Shown here: positions 15,001 to 30,000 of the stretch, one piece after another | How positions within the stretch are numbered: position 1 is the stretch's first letter | Layout: each line of letters begins with the position of its first letter | NCBI GenBank assembly: GCA_045598345.1 | Contig: JAZLLX010000093.1 | Span: forward strand, 56,862-120,861 | Length of the DNA: 64,000 nucleotides | Origin: Phascolarctobacterium_B sp045598345 | GTDB taxonomy: Bacteria; Bacillota; Negativicutes; Acidaminococcales; Acidaminococcaceae | Direction of reading: 5' to 3' | Made by a program: the position numbers and the translations under genes | Notes under the pieces: model-generated | The model's input: only the letters and a program-made list of their open reading frames with translations | What the model was told of the DNA's origin: nothing | Databases searched by the model: none

Positions 15001-18000
15001 AGTAATGGCATCATCACCAGTAATCTCAACCAAGGTTATTTCACGGCTGCCGGAACCGCCGGACCAACCGCTGATAAAGTTGATTCCTTCCAAGGAAAGT
15101 GTTGTTCCTGCGGCAACACCTGCTTTGGCAACAATTGTATCAGTAGTAACATCAATAACGGTTGTTGAGCCGGAGCCGGAAGAACCGCTGAAGGCAATAT
15201 CAAATTTCAAAAGTGCCTTGCCGCTTAAGGTATTTTCTAAAGTAAGTGTATTGTTGGGAGCGGCAGTTCCGCTGCTGACTGTACTCATATCCAGTACTGC
15301 GGTATTGCCGGTGCCTAATTCCAATTTTTGGATTGTGAGATTATTGTTGTTAAGTTTGAAGGTGGCTCCGTCTTTGACACGGAAGTTCTGGGTGTTGACT
15401 ACACTTGTGGGAGCAATCTGCAAGGAGCCGCCGGCAATTTCCAGCCATCCAACTTCATGCTCATTTAAGTCGGAAGCAACCTGCTGGTTCAACTCTTCGT
15501 TGTCTTTGGTGAAGATTATGGTGCCACGGTTATTAACATTGTTGCCGAGAACTGTTTCGCTTTGCTTGCTGATATTTGCCGCAGTAACAGTTACTCTTGC
15601 ACCCTCTTCCACATTCATGAAGCCCTCGCCATTTAATTTTTCTTCCAAAATGCCTTCGCCTTTGAAATAGATATTACCGTTGTTGGTAATGGTTGCACTG
15701 CCATTACTGATGTCCAAATCATTGGCATTGACTGTGAGTTTCGCCCCGCTGTCAATAGTGAGGGTGCTTTGGTGAATTTGTTTCTTCTGTTCACCATCAG
15801 TGGTATTTACCACATTACCTTGGACAATAACAGTACCTGCCTCATCTCCATCCTTACCGATGGAAGAGCCAAGTGTGCCGTCTTTCAGTTGAATGGTGCC
15901 GTCATTGATAATGGCATTAGTAATCTGAATATCGTCCGCACGGACGGTCATGGTCTTATTTTCTGCCACGGACAAATCCTGTTGGGTAATGGTCTTGCCT
16001 TCATTAACAACAAGGTTGCCAGTGACTTTAACTTTGCCTGAACCGGCAGTATAAGTAGTAGCATCATCATCACCAACTGTCTTGGTTTCAGAAATGGTAT
16101 CATTCAATGTGCCGCCATTCAAAATCAATGTGTTGGTGGCATTGTAAATGCCCAGGGTGGAAGCCAGGTCAGAAGCATTGGCGGCAACAGTTGCATTTGC
16201 CGGACTGTCGCTGATAATAATCTTGCCGCCGGTAATCTTACTGCCATCTGCCAATACTCTGCCGTCAGTGGTTGTACCGCCAACCAATTCAACAACACCG
16301 TTAGCATTGTCATTAATCAGTCCGCCCACATTATCCGCATTGATAATCAGTTTGTCTTTTGCGGATTTGATGATGATATCTTGTTGAATCAGTTTGTCGT
16401 CTGTGGTTGCAGTAATAATAGTACTGCCGGTTGTTACGGAGTCATCACCAATCTGCACAGTGCCGCCACCGCTTACGGAAGCAGTAAAGATGCCGCTCTT
16501 AACTTCAACACCTCTTACTGTTGTTATGGTGGTAGTGCTGTCACCGGTCAGGCGGAGACCGGCAGATGCATTATTGACAATATCCGATGCATCTGTAGTA
16601 GGATTATTGATATCCAATGCCCCTGCATTGGTCAACAAGTATTTGCCGCTGTTGATGGTCAGTTTCTTTTGGGTAATAGTTTCACCATTTGTACCGTTAG
16701 TGTTTTCCACATTACCGTTAATAATTACCGCTCCATCAGTACCTGTTATGGATGATTTCAATACGCCGTCATTAAGGGTGATTTCGCCTGCGTTCTCAAT
16801 AATCTTGGTGATAACAATGTCATCGGCATAAACATTCAGTTTTTTGCTAGCATTAACATTCATAGTGTCAACGGTAATGGTCTTTTCTTTGGTAACAGTC
16901 ACATCACCATTAATGGTAACATTGTTACCTGTACCTGCTGTTATTGTTCCGGCATTATTGTTGCTGCCGCTGATAAAGTCAGTTACAGTGCCGCCGTTCA
17001 AAATAAGTGTTTGATTATCGTTTATATCAATACCTTTAGCAGATTGCAAATCATTGGCATTGGCTGTAATTGCATAGTTACCCGTTACATTGCCGCCAAT
17101 AATAATCTTGCCACCGGTAATGGTTTCACCAGTATCTAATGTATCATTGTTTGCACCATCAGAACGAAGTTCAACTATGCCTGCATTGGCAATAGTATTG
17201 CCAATATTGTCAACATCAATGATTAATCTGTCAGTTGCTTCTTTAATTGTAATTGCCTGGGTTATTACTTTGCCTGCAGTGGTAGCAGTAACGGTGGACG
17301 CATTGCCGCTGCCATCGCCAATCTGAACCTTGCCTGCAGTGCCGCCAGTGATGCCTACGGTAAGAGTTCCTGCAGTTAAACCATCAGCAGATAAATCAAC
17401 ACCAGTTTTGCCGGTCAGGATGATATTACCTGTATTAGTGATTTGAGTATCGGTCAAACTGATAGTGCCTGCATCGGTGGTAAAGGTTGCACCAGCACCA
17501 ACAGTTAAGGATTTTTGACTAATTGTCAAGTTTTCCGTATTAGTAATTGCCTGGTCAGCCAAAACTTGGAAATGACCCGTCCTGTCAGTTGACGAATCAA
17601 ATACTTTGGACTTAAGATTACCGCGTTTTAACTCCAAAGTACCCCTGTTGTCAATACCATCAGCAATTACCAAGTCCTCAACAAAGGCATTGACCCTACT
17701 GCCTGCTTCTACGGACATATCTTTTTGGGTAATGGTCTTGCTTTCGGTTACAGTAATACGACTGTTACCAACTACCTTTACTGTACCATTAGCACCGGTA
17801 ACTTTTCCTTCTGTATCCAAACCGCCGGAAATAGTATCAGTTAAGGTATCTCCATCCGTATCATAAGATTTCAATGTTAAAATGTTATTGGCATTAGTAA
17901 TACCTTCTGTGGAATGCAAGTCGTCGGCATAAGCAGTTACATTGCCTGCCACTTCAATCTTGCCGCCGGTAATGGTCATGCCGAGGGTCAAATCATCACC

Positions 18001-21000
18001 ATTATTGCTGTCAGCACGGAATTCCACTGTGCCTGCATTGGCGATAGTGTTATTGATATTATCAATGTCAATAATCAATCTGTCATAACTGTTCTTGACA
18101 GTGATTGCCTGGTCAATCAGTTTGCCTGCAGTGGTGGCAGTAACGGTGGACGCATCGCCGCTGCTATCACCAATCTGTACTGTGCCTGCAGTGCCACCAG
18201 TAACATAAGTAATGCCAACAGTAAGAGTTCCTGCATCAAAACCAGTTCCAGTGAGAGTAACATCCTCTTTGCCGGTCAGGATAATATTGCCTGCATTTGT
18301 GATTTGGTTATCGGTCAAACTGATAGTACCCGCATCGGTGGTAAAGGTTGCGCCATCTCCGACTGTTAAGGATTGTTGTTGGATTGTCTTATTGGAAGTG
18401 TTAGTAATGGTTTGACCGGCAAGAATGTTTGTGACACCGGCTGTATTATAAATCTTGGATTGAATGTCACCGCCCTTTAATTCCAAAGTGCCGGCATTGT
18501 CAATGCCTTCAGCAATAACCAGATCGCCTACAGCCGCATTTACGGTACTGCCTGTTTCAACAGACATATTCTCCTGGGTAATGGTCTTGCCCGCATCAAC
18601 TGTAATTTTGCTGGTGCCAACTACTTTAACTGTACCATTAGCACCGGTAATGGTGTCAATTAAGGTATCTCCATCTGTACCTTCAGATTTCAATGTTAAG
18701 GTTTTATTGGTATTAGTAATGCCTTCCGTGGAATGCAAGTCGTCGGCATAAGCAGTTACATCGCCGGCCACTTCAATCTTGCCGCCGGTAATGGTATTGC
18801 CATTAGCCATGACAGTTTCTGCACCGTCACCACGTTTTCTCAATTCAACGGTGGCTCCTGTATTGGTAACATCACCTTCAATATTATCTGCATTGATTAT
18901 AAGTTTGTTGCCGGACTTAATCAGGATGTCCTGACTAATCTTTGCGTTATCCGTAATGGCTGTAATAACCGCAAGGTCAGTACCGTTACCGATTTGAACA
19001 GTACCAATTACAGGATTTTCACCATCCGTACCGCTGATAACCCTTCCGGTAAAGGTGCCTGTACCGTCTTCAATACCGGTAAGTACCAGTCCGTTAACAG
19101 TTTTATTAACAATAGCATTGGCAATATGCAATGTATTGGCATTGGTGGTCAAATGTGCATCTGTGTCTATGAGCAAATCGGTTTGAGTGATGTTCTTATT
19201 TCCGGTGTTGGTAACATCAAACCCGCTCATAACTGTTGTATCACCGCTGCCTTTGATTTCAGAAATCAGGTTGCCGCCGTTTAACTGCAAGTGTCCTGTA
19301 TTATCAACTGCTTCACTAAGTTTAAGGTCTTTAGCATAAACATTAACGGTCTTGTCAGCCGCAATGGTCATAAGTTTTTGCTCAATTGATTTATTTTGAG
19401 TAACAATCAAATTGCCGATAACCGCTACGGTACCATTAATGCCGGAGATTGCATCAATTAAAGTGTCTGTCCCGTCAGTGCCTGCTGTTAAGGTCAATGT
19501 ACTATCTTCATTGATAATGCCTTCTGTGGAATGTAAGTCGTCGGCATCTGCAGTTATGTCGCCGCTGATAATGATAGTACCGCCGGTAATGGTGTTGCCG
19601 GACGCTAATGTAGTTGTTCCATTGTCTTGACGTTGCAACAATTCTACAATACCGGCATTGGCGGTATCACCATTCAAATTATCGGCATTCACCATGAATC
19701 TGCTGTTTTCAGTAACTTTTACTAATTGGGCAATAGTAACGCCGTCCACCCTGTTGCGGACAATTGTTGCATCCGTGCCGTTACCGATTTGGATGGAACC
19801 GTTGCCTATAACTGTGGATGTAAATTCACCTGTAGTTTTTGTATCACTAATAGTACCTGTCAAAATCAAACCATCGGTTGTGCTGTTGCTAATTGCATTA
19901 GTAATATGCAAATTAGCCGCATCAGTGGTCAAATAAGCATTTTCCTCAATAGTCAAGTCCTTTTGAACAATGTTTTTATGACCGGTATTGGTTACTGCAA
20001 ATCCGCTCAAAACTGTGGTTGTACCAGTATTATTTTGAATTTCAGAAACCAGATTTCCGCCTTCTAAATTCAACTGTCCGGCATTATCAATACCATTAGT
20101 CAATACCAAATCTTTAGCATAGGCAGTAACTGTACTGCCTGCCGCAATGGACATGGCTTTTTGGGTAATGGTCTTGTCTTCTGTGACGGTAATGGTGCTG
20201 TTGCCAATCACTGCCACCTTGCCATTAGCACCGGTAATGGTATCGTTCAATACATCCCCATTATCACCATTGGACTTCAATGTTAAGGTATAATCTTCAG
20301 CATTGGTAATACCTTTATTGGAAGCCAAATCGTCAGCATAAGCAGTTATGTTGCCGCTGATAATGATGTCACCGCCGGAAATGGTCTTACCAAGTCCCAA
20401 GTCAGTAGATGAACTGCCGTTTTGCAACAATTCTACAGTACCATAGTTAGTTGTTACACCGCCTAAGTTGTCGGCATTCACCATAAATTTGCTGCCCTCG
20501 GTAACGCTTACCAACTGGGTAAGTGTTTTGCCGCTCTCTTTGGCACGGACAATGGAATGATTGTCTGCAGTACCGATTTGGATGGAACCGGGAGTGCCTG
20601 ATTCGTTTTCAACTGTAGCTGTAAATTCACCTGTATCTGTTGTAGTATCAATAGTACCTGTTAATACCAAACCGTTTTCAGCATTATTACTAAGTTTGCT
20701 GGAAATGATTAAAGTATTGGCATTGGTAATAAGTTGGGCGCCGGCATTGATAGTTAAATTGGTCTGTTCAATGTTTTTGTCGCCTGTATTAGTAATTGTC
20801 TGATTAGCATTAATTTCTGTATTGCCACCGCCATGAACGCCGGATACCAAGTTGCCGGAATTCAGTTTTAAGATACCTTCATTGGCAATGCCATCAGTAA
20901 TAACCACATCAGCAGCATATACATTGACAGAAACACCGTCTGCAATACTCATCTTATTTTGGATAATGGTGGAACCCAGATTAACTGTCATATCACCAAT

Positions 21001-24000
21001 TACTTCCACTGTGCCATTGGTTGCTTTGTCACCTGTAACAGCAGCGGTTATAGTATCGGTCAAATTACCTGCTTTCAAGATTAAGGTGCTGCCGTCAGTG
21101 TTAGTAATGCCGCCTGTGGATTTCAAATCATCCACATCCGCAGTTACTTTACCACCACTGACAACAATCCTGCCGCCGGTGATGGTACTGTCTTCAGCAA
21201 GAATCCTGCCATCACCATCTTTACCAACCAATTCTACAGTTCCGCCATTGGTATTGGTGATGGTGCTGCCCACATTGTCCGCATTAATCTTCAGATAGTC
21301 CTCAGCACCGCCACCCATAGTAATCCTTTGAGTAATCTTGTTACCGTTCTCGGTTGCCTGAATCTTGGCAACAATGTTATTACTGTCCGCATCTTTAGTG
21401 CCGCCAATTTGGATGCCGCCTTCACCGGTTACGGCAGCAGTAAAGATACCGTCATTGGTAATTGAAGAAGCGGTGTCTTCAAAATTACCTGTCAAAATCA
21501 AAGTGCCGTCATTGGTAACACCATCGGAAATATTCAATACACCGGCATTGGTGCTGAATATTGAACCGGTTGTAATTTGTAACGCATTTTGTGTAATAAC
21601 TTTGTCCCCGCCATTGGAAACATCGCCGGTAATAATGGTCTTCGCCAAGCCAATATTATCAGTAATTGTATCCTTATTAATACCGGTGGTAATAGTTCCT
21701 GTAGTCAAATGCAAAGTACCGTTATTGAGTATATTGCTGTCAATATCCACATTGTTGGCACCGATGGTCAGAGCAGCACCTTTATTGACCGTCAAATTCT
21801 TCTGAACAATCTTATTGGTGGTGCCGGCATCAACAGTACCTGCAATGATTACGGAGCTGGTAGTACCTTGGCTCAAATCTCCTGTATCACCAATAGCGCC
21901 GCTGATACTTGCGGACAAGTTGCCGCTACCGGTCAGAGTGAGGGTGTTTGCCGCATTGATAATGCCTTGATTAATGGCAGTTCCTGCAGTGGCGGCAAAG
22001 TTAGACACATCGCCACTGATATTACCGGCAACAATAATTCTGCCACCCGCTATCTTATTGGTTAATACAGTATTATCTTTGCGTAATTCTACAGTACCTG
22101 TATTGGTAACTGTGCCGCCGATGTTGTCGGTGTTAATGATTAATTTGTCGTTAGCAGTAGTAATCAGGATATCTTGCCCAATGGTTCTGCCTTCACCAAC
22201 AGCGGTGATGGTAGCGGCTGTAGTACCATCGCCAATCTTTACAGACCCTTTAGTAACTTCATCGGTTGTGGAATCTGTATAATTAATTACTTTACCTGTA
22301 AATACACCATCATCGCCTGTACCTGTCAATACCAAACCGTCTTTATTCATATTGACAATGTCTGTGCTGATGTCTAATGCCTTTGCCAATGTGGTCAAGG
22401 AGGAGTTGGTATTGATTGTCAAGTAACCTTGTTGAATGTTCTTATTTTGATTGATGATTGCACCAGTTATAGTGGTGGTGCCGGTGCCGGTAATATTAGT
22501 ACCTAAAATACCGCTTACGCCTTGGGTCAAACTCAAAGTGCCATCATTATCGGTGGAACCTGTGTTGGTAATAATCTTGTCCGCACCAATCTTCAAAGAA
22601 CCGCCGCCTTGAATGGTAACTGTATCTTGGGTAATGGATTTGTCCGCCGCATTGGCATCACCGGTAATTACTAATGTACCTGCATCGCCGTAAATGCTTG
22701 CACCCAAAGTGCCGTTTCCAGTCAAAGTTAAGGTATTTGCATGTTCATTGTAAATGCCGGAGGATGCTTGTAAATTGGCAGCAGTGGCGCTGATATTGCC
22801 TTCCACATTGATTCTGCCGCCGGAAATAAGGCCGCCTAAAGTTGTAGTTGTGGCAGTGCTGTTCTCACGGAGTTCTACAATGCCTGCGTTTTGCACTCCG
22901 CCAGTACCGACATTATCGGCATTGATAACCAAAGTGTCGCCCGTGCCGCTTAAAATAATCTGCTGATTAATCTTAGCATTATCTTTAATTGCGGCAATGG
23001 AACTGCCTTCCGCAATCTTGATGGAGCCGCCGCCGGTTACACTTTCATCAAAGTAACCGGTGCTTGTATCAAGAATGTTGCCATCAGTATCTTTTGTAAT
23101 TTCACCGCTTAATACCAAGCCCTGAGCGGCATTGTTGGTAATGCCACTTTCAATATTTAGGAGATTTGCCTGGGTGGTTAAGGATGAACCTGATTGAATT
23201 TCTAATTCATCTTGAGTAATGTTCTTCTTATCGTTATTTGTTACACCGCCTTCAATTACGGTTGTACCTTCGCCGGTAATAACCGTACCCAAATTGCCTG
23301 CAGTCAAGGTCAGAGTACCTGCGTTGGCGGTGGAGCCGTCATTGGTAATAATCTTGTCCGCACCAATACGTAATTTGCCCGTATCTTGGATTTCTACTGT
23401 TTTCTGGGTAATGGTCTTGCCGTCAGCATCAGTAGCGCCGGTAACCACCAATTTGCCCGCACCGCTGATATCACCGAGCAATGTGCTGGTGCCGCTGCCG
23501 GCGGACAGGGTTAAGGTATAAGTATTATTTTGAATACCGTTCAGGGATGCCAACTGGGATGCGGCGGCGGTAACATTGCCGTCGATGATAATGGTGCCGC
23601 CGTTAATAACACCTTTCGTACCCATTGTTGAAGTTGTAGCAGTTGTATCTAAACTGTTGCCACGGAGTACTACAGTACCGGCATTGGTTACCGCACTGTT
23701 CAAAGCATCTGCACGGATAATCAATTTGTCATTAGCCGTGGTGAGAGTAATGTCTTGGGAAACAACTTGACCCGTAGCCAGCATAGCAATGGTATTTTCA
23801 GAAACACCGTCACCAATCTTAATGCTGCCAATTACCGCATTTCCTTCAGTGTCTGTACCATTGCTAACGGAAGCAATGAAATTGCCTGTACCGGTCAAAG
23901 TTTCTGCATTTTCATTATCTATAGTACCGGTCAGTACCAAACCGTTCTTTTGGGCATTGGTAATATTAGCAATATCCAATCGGTCTGCATCGGTTATTAA

Positions 24001-27000
24001 GGATGAACCAGATCCGATGGTCATAGCAGATTGGGCAATCAATTTTTTGCCTGTATTGGTAACAGCACCTTCAATAATTGTTGTGCCGTCACCAGAAATT
24101 TCTGTTCCCAAATTACCTTCGGTAATAGTCAATTCGCCCGCATTGGAGGTGGAACCTGTGTTGGTAATAATCTTTTCCGCACCGATACGCAGTTTGCCGG
24201 TGCTTTCAATGGTGACAGTATTTTGTTCAATGGACTTGTCGGCGGCATTCGCATTTCCTTTGATAATCAATGTGCCGCCATTGCCGCTAATATTATCACC
24301 TAAAGTGCCATTTCCACTTAAGGTTAAAGTATTACTTGTATTGATGATTCCATTGGTGGATTGCAGTTGGTCTGCGGTTGCAGTAATATTGCCTTCAATA
24401 TAAATCTTGCCGCCGTTGATCATACCGCCTAAGGTGGTTTCGGTTGTACCGTCTTGTTGCAATCTTACAATATTATTGTTGGTTACAGTAGCACCGATAT
24501 TGTCCGCATTGACAATGAACTCGGAATTATTGGTTACAGTCATAGCGGCAGCAATAACTTGATTACTTGTAGTTGCGGAAACAACAGATGCAGTGCCGTC
24601 ACCAATCTGCACTTTGCCTGAACCATCCACTTTAGCGGTGAAGTTGCCCGAAGTAGAACCACTTGCATTAGTACCGGTCAAAATTAATGTACCGGTTGCA
24701 GTAATCCCATCAGCAATGGTCAATAAATTGGCATTGGTGGTCAAACTTGCGCCGGAATTGACGGTCATTGCCTTTTGGGCAATGGTCTTATCCGTATTGG
24801 TTACAGTACCGCTGATTGTAGTTGTGCCTGTGCCGCCAATATTTTCAGACAGAGCGCCGCTGGTCAAATTCAAAGTGCCGGCGTTGGCAATGGCATCAGC
24901 AGTAATATTCACATTGCCTGCACCAATAGTCAAATTGCCTGTGGTTTCTGCTATTGTCAAACTGTTTTCAGTAATAACCTTATCTTTGGCATCAACAGTG
25001 CCGCTGACTTCAACTTTACCTGCATTGTCTTCTGCAGTACCGATATTGACTTTAATTTCGCCACCGTTCAAAGTGAGGGTCTTGTCAGCAATAATACTGA
25101 TTGCGTTATCAGCAGCCAAGTCAGTAGCATTGGCAGTAACATCACCGGCAATAACAATCTTGCCGCCGGTAATGGTCTTGCCTGAAGTTAAATCATCACC
25201 ATTTGCACCATCAGCAGTGATTTGAACAGTACCATAGTTAGTAATGGTGGCGCCAATATCATCCGCATCAATAATCAGTTTATCGGTTGCAGTGGATACT
25301 TGCATCTTCTGGCTGATGGATTTTTCGGCAGTAATAGTATTTCCAACAGTTGTACCATCACCAATCTTTAACATACCGTCACCAGTTACAGTGGCATTGA
25401 ATGTGCCTGTGCCATCAGTTGTTGTGCCGGTCAAAATCAAGTCGCCGGTTGCAGTAATGTTATCAATGATTAAATTATTTGCATTAGTTGTGAAAGAGGA
25501 GTTGGCAAGAATATCCATACTGCTTTGAGTGATATTCTTTTTGCCGGTATTTGTTACGGCGCCTTCAATAACTGTCTTGCCTGTTGCGGCAGTACCTTGT
25601 GTAATTACGGTATCAAGATTGCCTGCAGTAATTGTCAAAGTGCCATCGTTGATTGTGGAACCGTCAGCGGTGGTAATCTTTTCCGCACCGATCCGCAAAG
25701 AACCGCCATTTTCAATAGTGATGGTCTTTTGGGCAATGGAATATTCGCCGGCATCCGCAGCACCGGTAACAACCAAAGCACCGTTTGCACCGCTGATATT
25801 GTCACCTAAAGTGCCGTCCCCTGTTAAAGTTAAGGTATTATTGTCTGCATTGATAATACCGTTATTGGATTGTAATTGGGCGGCAGTGGCAGAAATGTTG
25901 CCGTCAATAATAATCTGCCCGCCAGTAATCTTGCCGCCTAAAGCGGTTGCGGAAGAGCCATTTTGTCTTAAGGTTACTTTACTCTTGTTATCAACAGCCG
26001 CCCCAATATTGTCCGCATTGATAATCAGTTCGGAACTCGTACCAACAGTCATTGCGGCAGCAATGGTTTTGCCACTTTCTGTTGCGGTAATCTTGGCAGC
26101 GGTTGTGTCAGTGCCAATATACACTTTGCCTGTGCCAGTTACAGCGGCAGTAAAGTTGCCGGTAGTGGCAGCATCAGTGCCGGTCAAAATCAAGTCGCCG
26201 GTTGCGGTAATCGTTCCATTGATACTTAATGTATTGGCATTAGTAGTCAAACTCTTGCCGCCATTGATGGTCAGGGCATTTTGAGTTATGATCTTACCAT
26301 CCGTGTTAGTCACCTTGCCGTCAATAATGGTTGTGCCACTGGATGTTGTTGATGTCTGATTAATGTTAGTATTCAAGTTGCCGTCGGTAGTTAAGGTCAA
26401 AATACCATCGTTCACAGTATCGGTTTGAGTAATAATGTTTTGCGTGCCAATCTTTAAGGAGGCGCCGGAATTAACTTTTACGCTGTTTTCAGTAATGGTC
26501 TTGGCTTTGGCATCTACTGTGCCGGCAATGACTACATTACCTGTATTCTCAGTTGCATTGCCAATATTGTCAAGCAATTCACCATCTTTCAAGGTCAATG
26601 TCTTGCTGTCGGCAATGGTAATGCCTGATGTGGAAGCCAAATCCGCAGCATTAGCAGTAATATTGCCGTTCACAAGAATCTTGCCGCCGGTAATGGTGCT
26701 GCCGCTTGCCAAAGTTGTACCGTCTTTTTGCAGTTCTACAGTACCGCCTTTTGTATTGGTGACATCACCTGCCAGATTATCCGCATTGATAATCAATTTG
26801 CTGTTTGCAGTGGCAATAACAATGTCCTGACTGATGGTTGCATCATCAGTAATTGCAGAAACAGTTGCCGCATTAGTTCCGTCACTAATCTGAATATTGC
26901 CTGTGCCGGCAACTTTTGCAGTAAATGCCCCTGTAGTATCTGTACCGGTAAGCACCAGACCGTTAACCGCATTGTTAGTAATTGCAGTACCAATAGTCAA

Positions 27001-30000
27001 TAAGTAAGCATCGGTGGTCAGGGATGCGCCGGATTTAATCAGCATGGTATCTTGAGCAATGGTCTTGTCAGAGGTTACCGCACCGCTGATTTGGGTTTCG
27101 CCTGCACCATCAATAGCGGCGGACAATGTGCCTGCGGTCAATTCCAAAGTGCCGGCGTTAGCAACTGTGCCAGTGGTAAGAGTCATGCTTGCGGCACCAA
27201 TCTTTAAGGATTTGCTTGCATTAACAGTCAGGTCATTGGCAGTAATGGTCTTGTTCTTATTATCTGCATCAACTGTACCATCAATTACTACAGAGCCGGT
27301 GCCTGTAATTATATCTTGCATTACGCCGGTAGTAGCATCGCCGGTTAAGGTTAAGGTCTTATCTGTGCTGATAGTAATGCCTGCGGTGGAAGCAAGGTCT
27401 TTGGCATTGGCTGTTACATTTTCTGCAACGGTAATCTTACCGCCGGTAATGGTCTTGCCGCTTAATAATGTACCTTCACGGAGTTCAACTTCGCCGCCCA
27501 CACCGTCATCAATAGTGCCGCCAATATTATCAGCATCAATGATTAATTTACTGCTATCTTTGCCGATAATGATATTCTGACTAATGACATTATCAGTCAA
27601 TATTGCAACTGTAGCAGCGGTAGTGCTATTACCAATCATAATACTGCCTGTGCCGGTTACCTTAGCGATAAATACGCCTGTGCCGACATCAGAACCGTCA
27701 ACTGTTCCCATGAGAACTAAACCGTTAGCGGCATTATTCTTAATGCCGTCAGTTGTATCATCAATGGACAAGTAACTTGCGTTGATGGTCAAACTGGAGC
27801 CGTCATTGATGAGCATGGTGTTCTGTTTGATTTGTTTATCAGAAGTAACTGCACCGGTGATTTGGGTTTCACCCTTGCCATTGGTATTGGTAATTGCAGA
27901 TGCCAATGCGCCTGCAGTAAGTTCCAAAGTACCATCGTTCGTAACGGCATTGGTGCTTTGAATATCAGCAGCGGCAATCTTCAAGGATTTACCTTCGTTG
28001 ACAGTTACATTTTTAGCGACAATTTTCTTGTCATTGGTCTTGGCATCAATAGTACCGTTAATAATCACTGTGCCTGTTGCACCGGTAATGTTATCCAACA
28101 TTACGCCATTGGTTGCATCACCAACCAAAGTCAAAGCATAAGTACCAGTATCACTTATAGTAATGCCTGCTGTGGATGCCAAATCGGAAGCGGTGGCGGT
28201 TACGTTGCCCGCAATAACGATTGTACCGCCGGTAATGGTGTTGCCCGCTGTCAAGTCATCTCCCTGTTTACCATCAGAACGGAGTTCAACTGTACCATTA
28301 TTTCTGTTATCAACTTTTGCACCAATATTATCTACATCAATAATGAGTTTATTGGTTGCAGCAGCAATAATAATATCCTGCCCGATAACTGCATTTTCAG
28401 TTAAAGCAGTAATGGTTGCGGCATCTGTACCGTTACCAATCTGAACAGTGCCCGCGCCGGTAACTGCAGCGGTGAATGTGCCAGTATCACCTTCTGCACC
28501 TGTTAATACCAATCCCTGAGCAGAGTTATTAGTAAGGATGGTATTGATAGTCAAGTTGCCTGCATCAGTAGTCAACTTGGAACCTTCACCGATAGTTACC
28601 TTATCCTGAGCAATGGTCTTGGCGGAAGTAACTGTACCGATAATCTTTGTTTCACCTTTATTGGCTGCACTTTGAGTAATAGCAGAAGCCAACGCACCGG
28701 TTGTTAATTCCAAAGTACCGTCATTGGTAAGAGTTGTAACAACTGCTTTATCCGCTGCAATCTTTAATGTATTAGATTCATTAACTTTTAAGGTATTGGC
28801 AGTAATGCCCTTTGCTAATTTGTCCGCATCAATACTGTTGACGGTAGTGCCGCTGCCAATTTCAACAGTGCCTGTACCGCCGCTAATATTATCTTGGAGA
28901 ATGCCTGTATCACCTGTGCCAAGCAAATTCAATGTATAAGTGTTATTACTGATAGTAATACCTTCGGTGGAAGCCAAATCATTGGCATTAGCGGTTACAT
29001 TACCTGCAATGGTAATTGCCCCACCCTGAATAGCACTTTCTGTTACAGTAGTCGCTTTCTCTAATGTACCTTCACGAAGTTCTACAATATTGGAATTGGT
29101 TACTTTATTCTTTAAGTTACCTGCGGCGATAATGAGTTTGTCGCCTGCACCCATCATAAGAATTTCATTGGTAATTGCTTTGCCATTTGTTATTGCAGTA
29201 ATTGTTGTTGTCGCTGTGCCGTTACCAATTTGCAATACGCCTGTACCCGCAATGCCGGTGGTCAATGTGCCTGCCTCATCTGTGCCCAGTAAAATCAGAC
29301 CTTTTTCTTTATCATTGGTAACAGTTGTAATGCCATTTAATTCTTCAGCATTGGTAGTAACTTCACCGTCAGTAATGGTCAATGCACTTTGGGTTATATC
29401 AGCACTTGTATCAATAGCAACTTTTGCACCATTAACAGTCAGAGTGCCGGATGTACCGGAAATAGTGCCTTTGATGGCAACATTGCCCTGTTTGAAGTCA
29501 ACAGTACCGTCATTAGTAATAATCGCTGTACTATTGATATTTGTATTGCCGGAATTATTAAACGTTACAGTAGCGCCGGACGCATTTTCAATAGTGGAAT
29601 TGATGGTATAGTTCTTGCCGTTGAAGTCAATTGTTCCTGCAGCATTAATCAATTTGCCATTAACGCCAACTCCGTCTTCAGCAAGACCGATAGTAGTAAC
29701 TTGATCCCTTTCGTTATTGAATACCAACGCACCGCCATCAACTTTTACTGCAAAGTTGTAATCATCATCAGAATTGCCAAAGCCGGCAATAGTACCTACA
29801 CTTTCAAAAATGAGGGTTGCCTTTTCCGGCACAATGATACCACCAATATCATCGGAAGCAGTAAAGTTGTAGCCGGCACCGTCACCAAGAATGGTGAGTT
29901 CACGGCTGCCTGCTGTTGTTTGAGTAGCAGAGAATGCCATTGTGCCTAATTCTGTGGCAGTACTGTCACTAACATGTGTATTATATATACCACTTCCATC

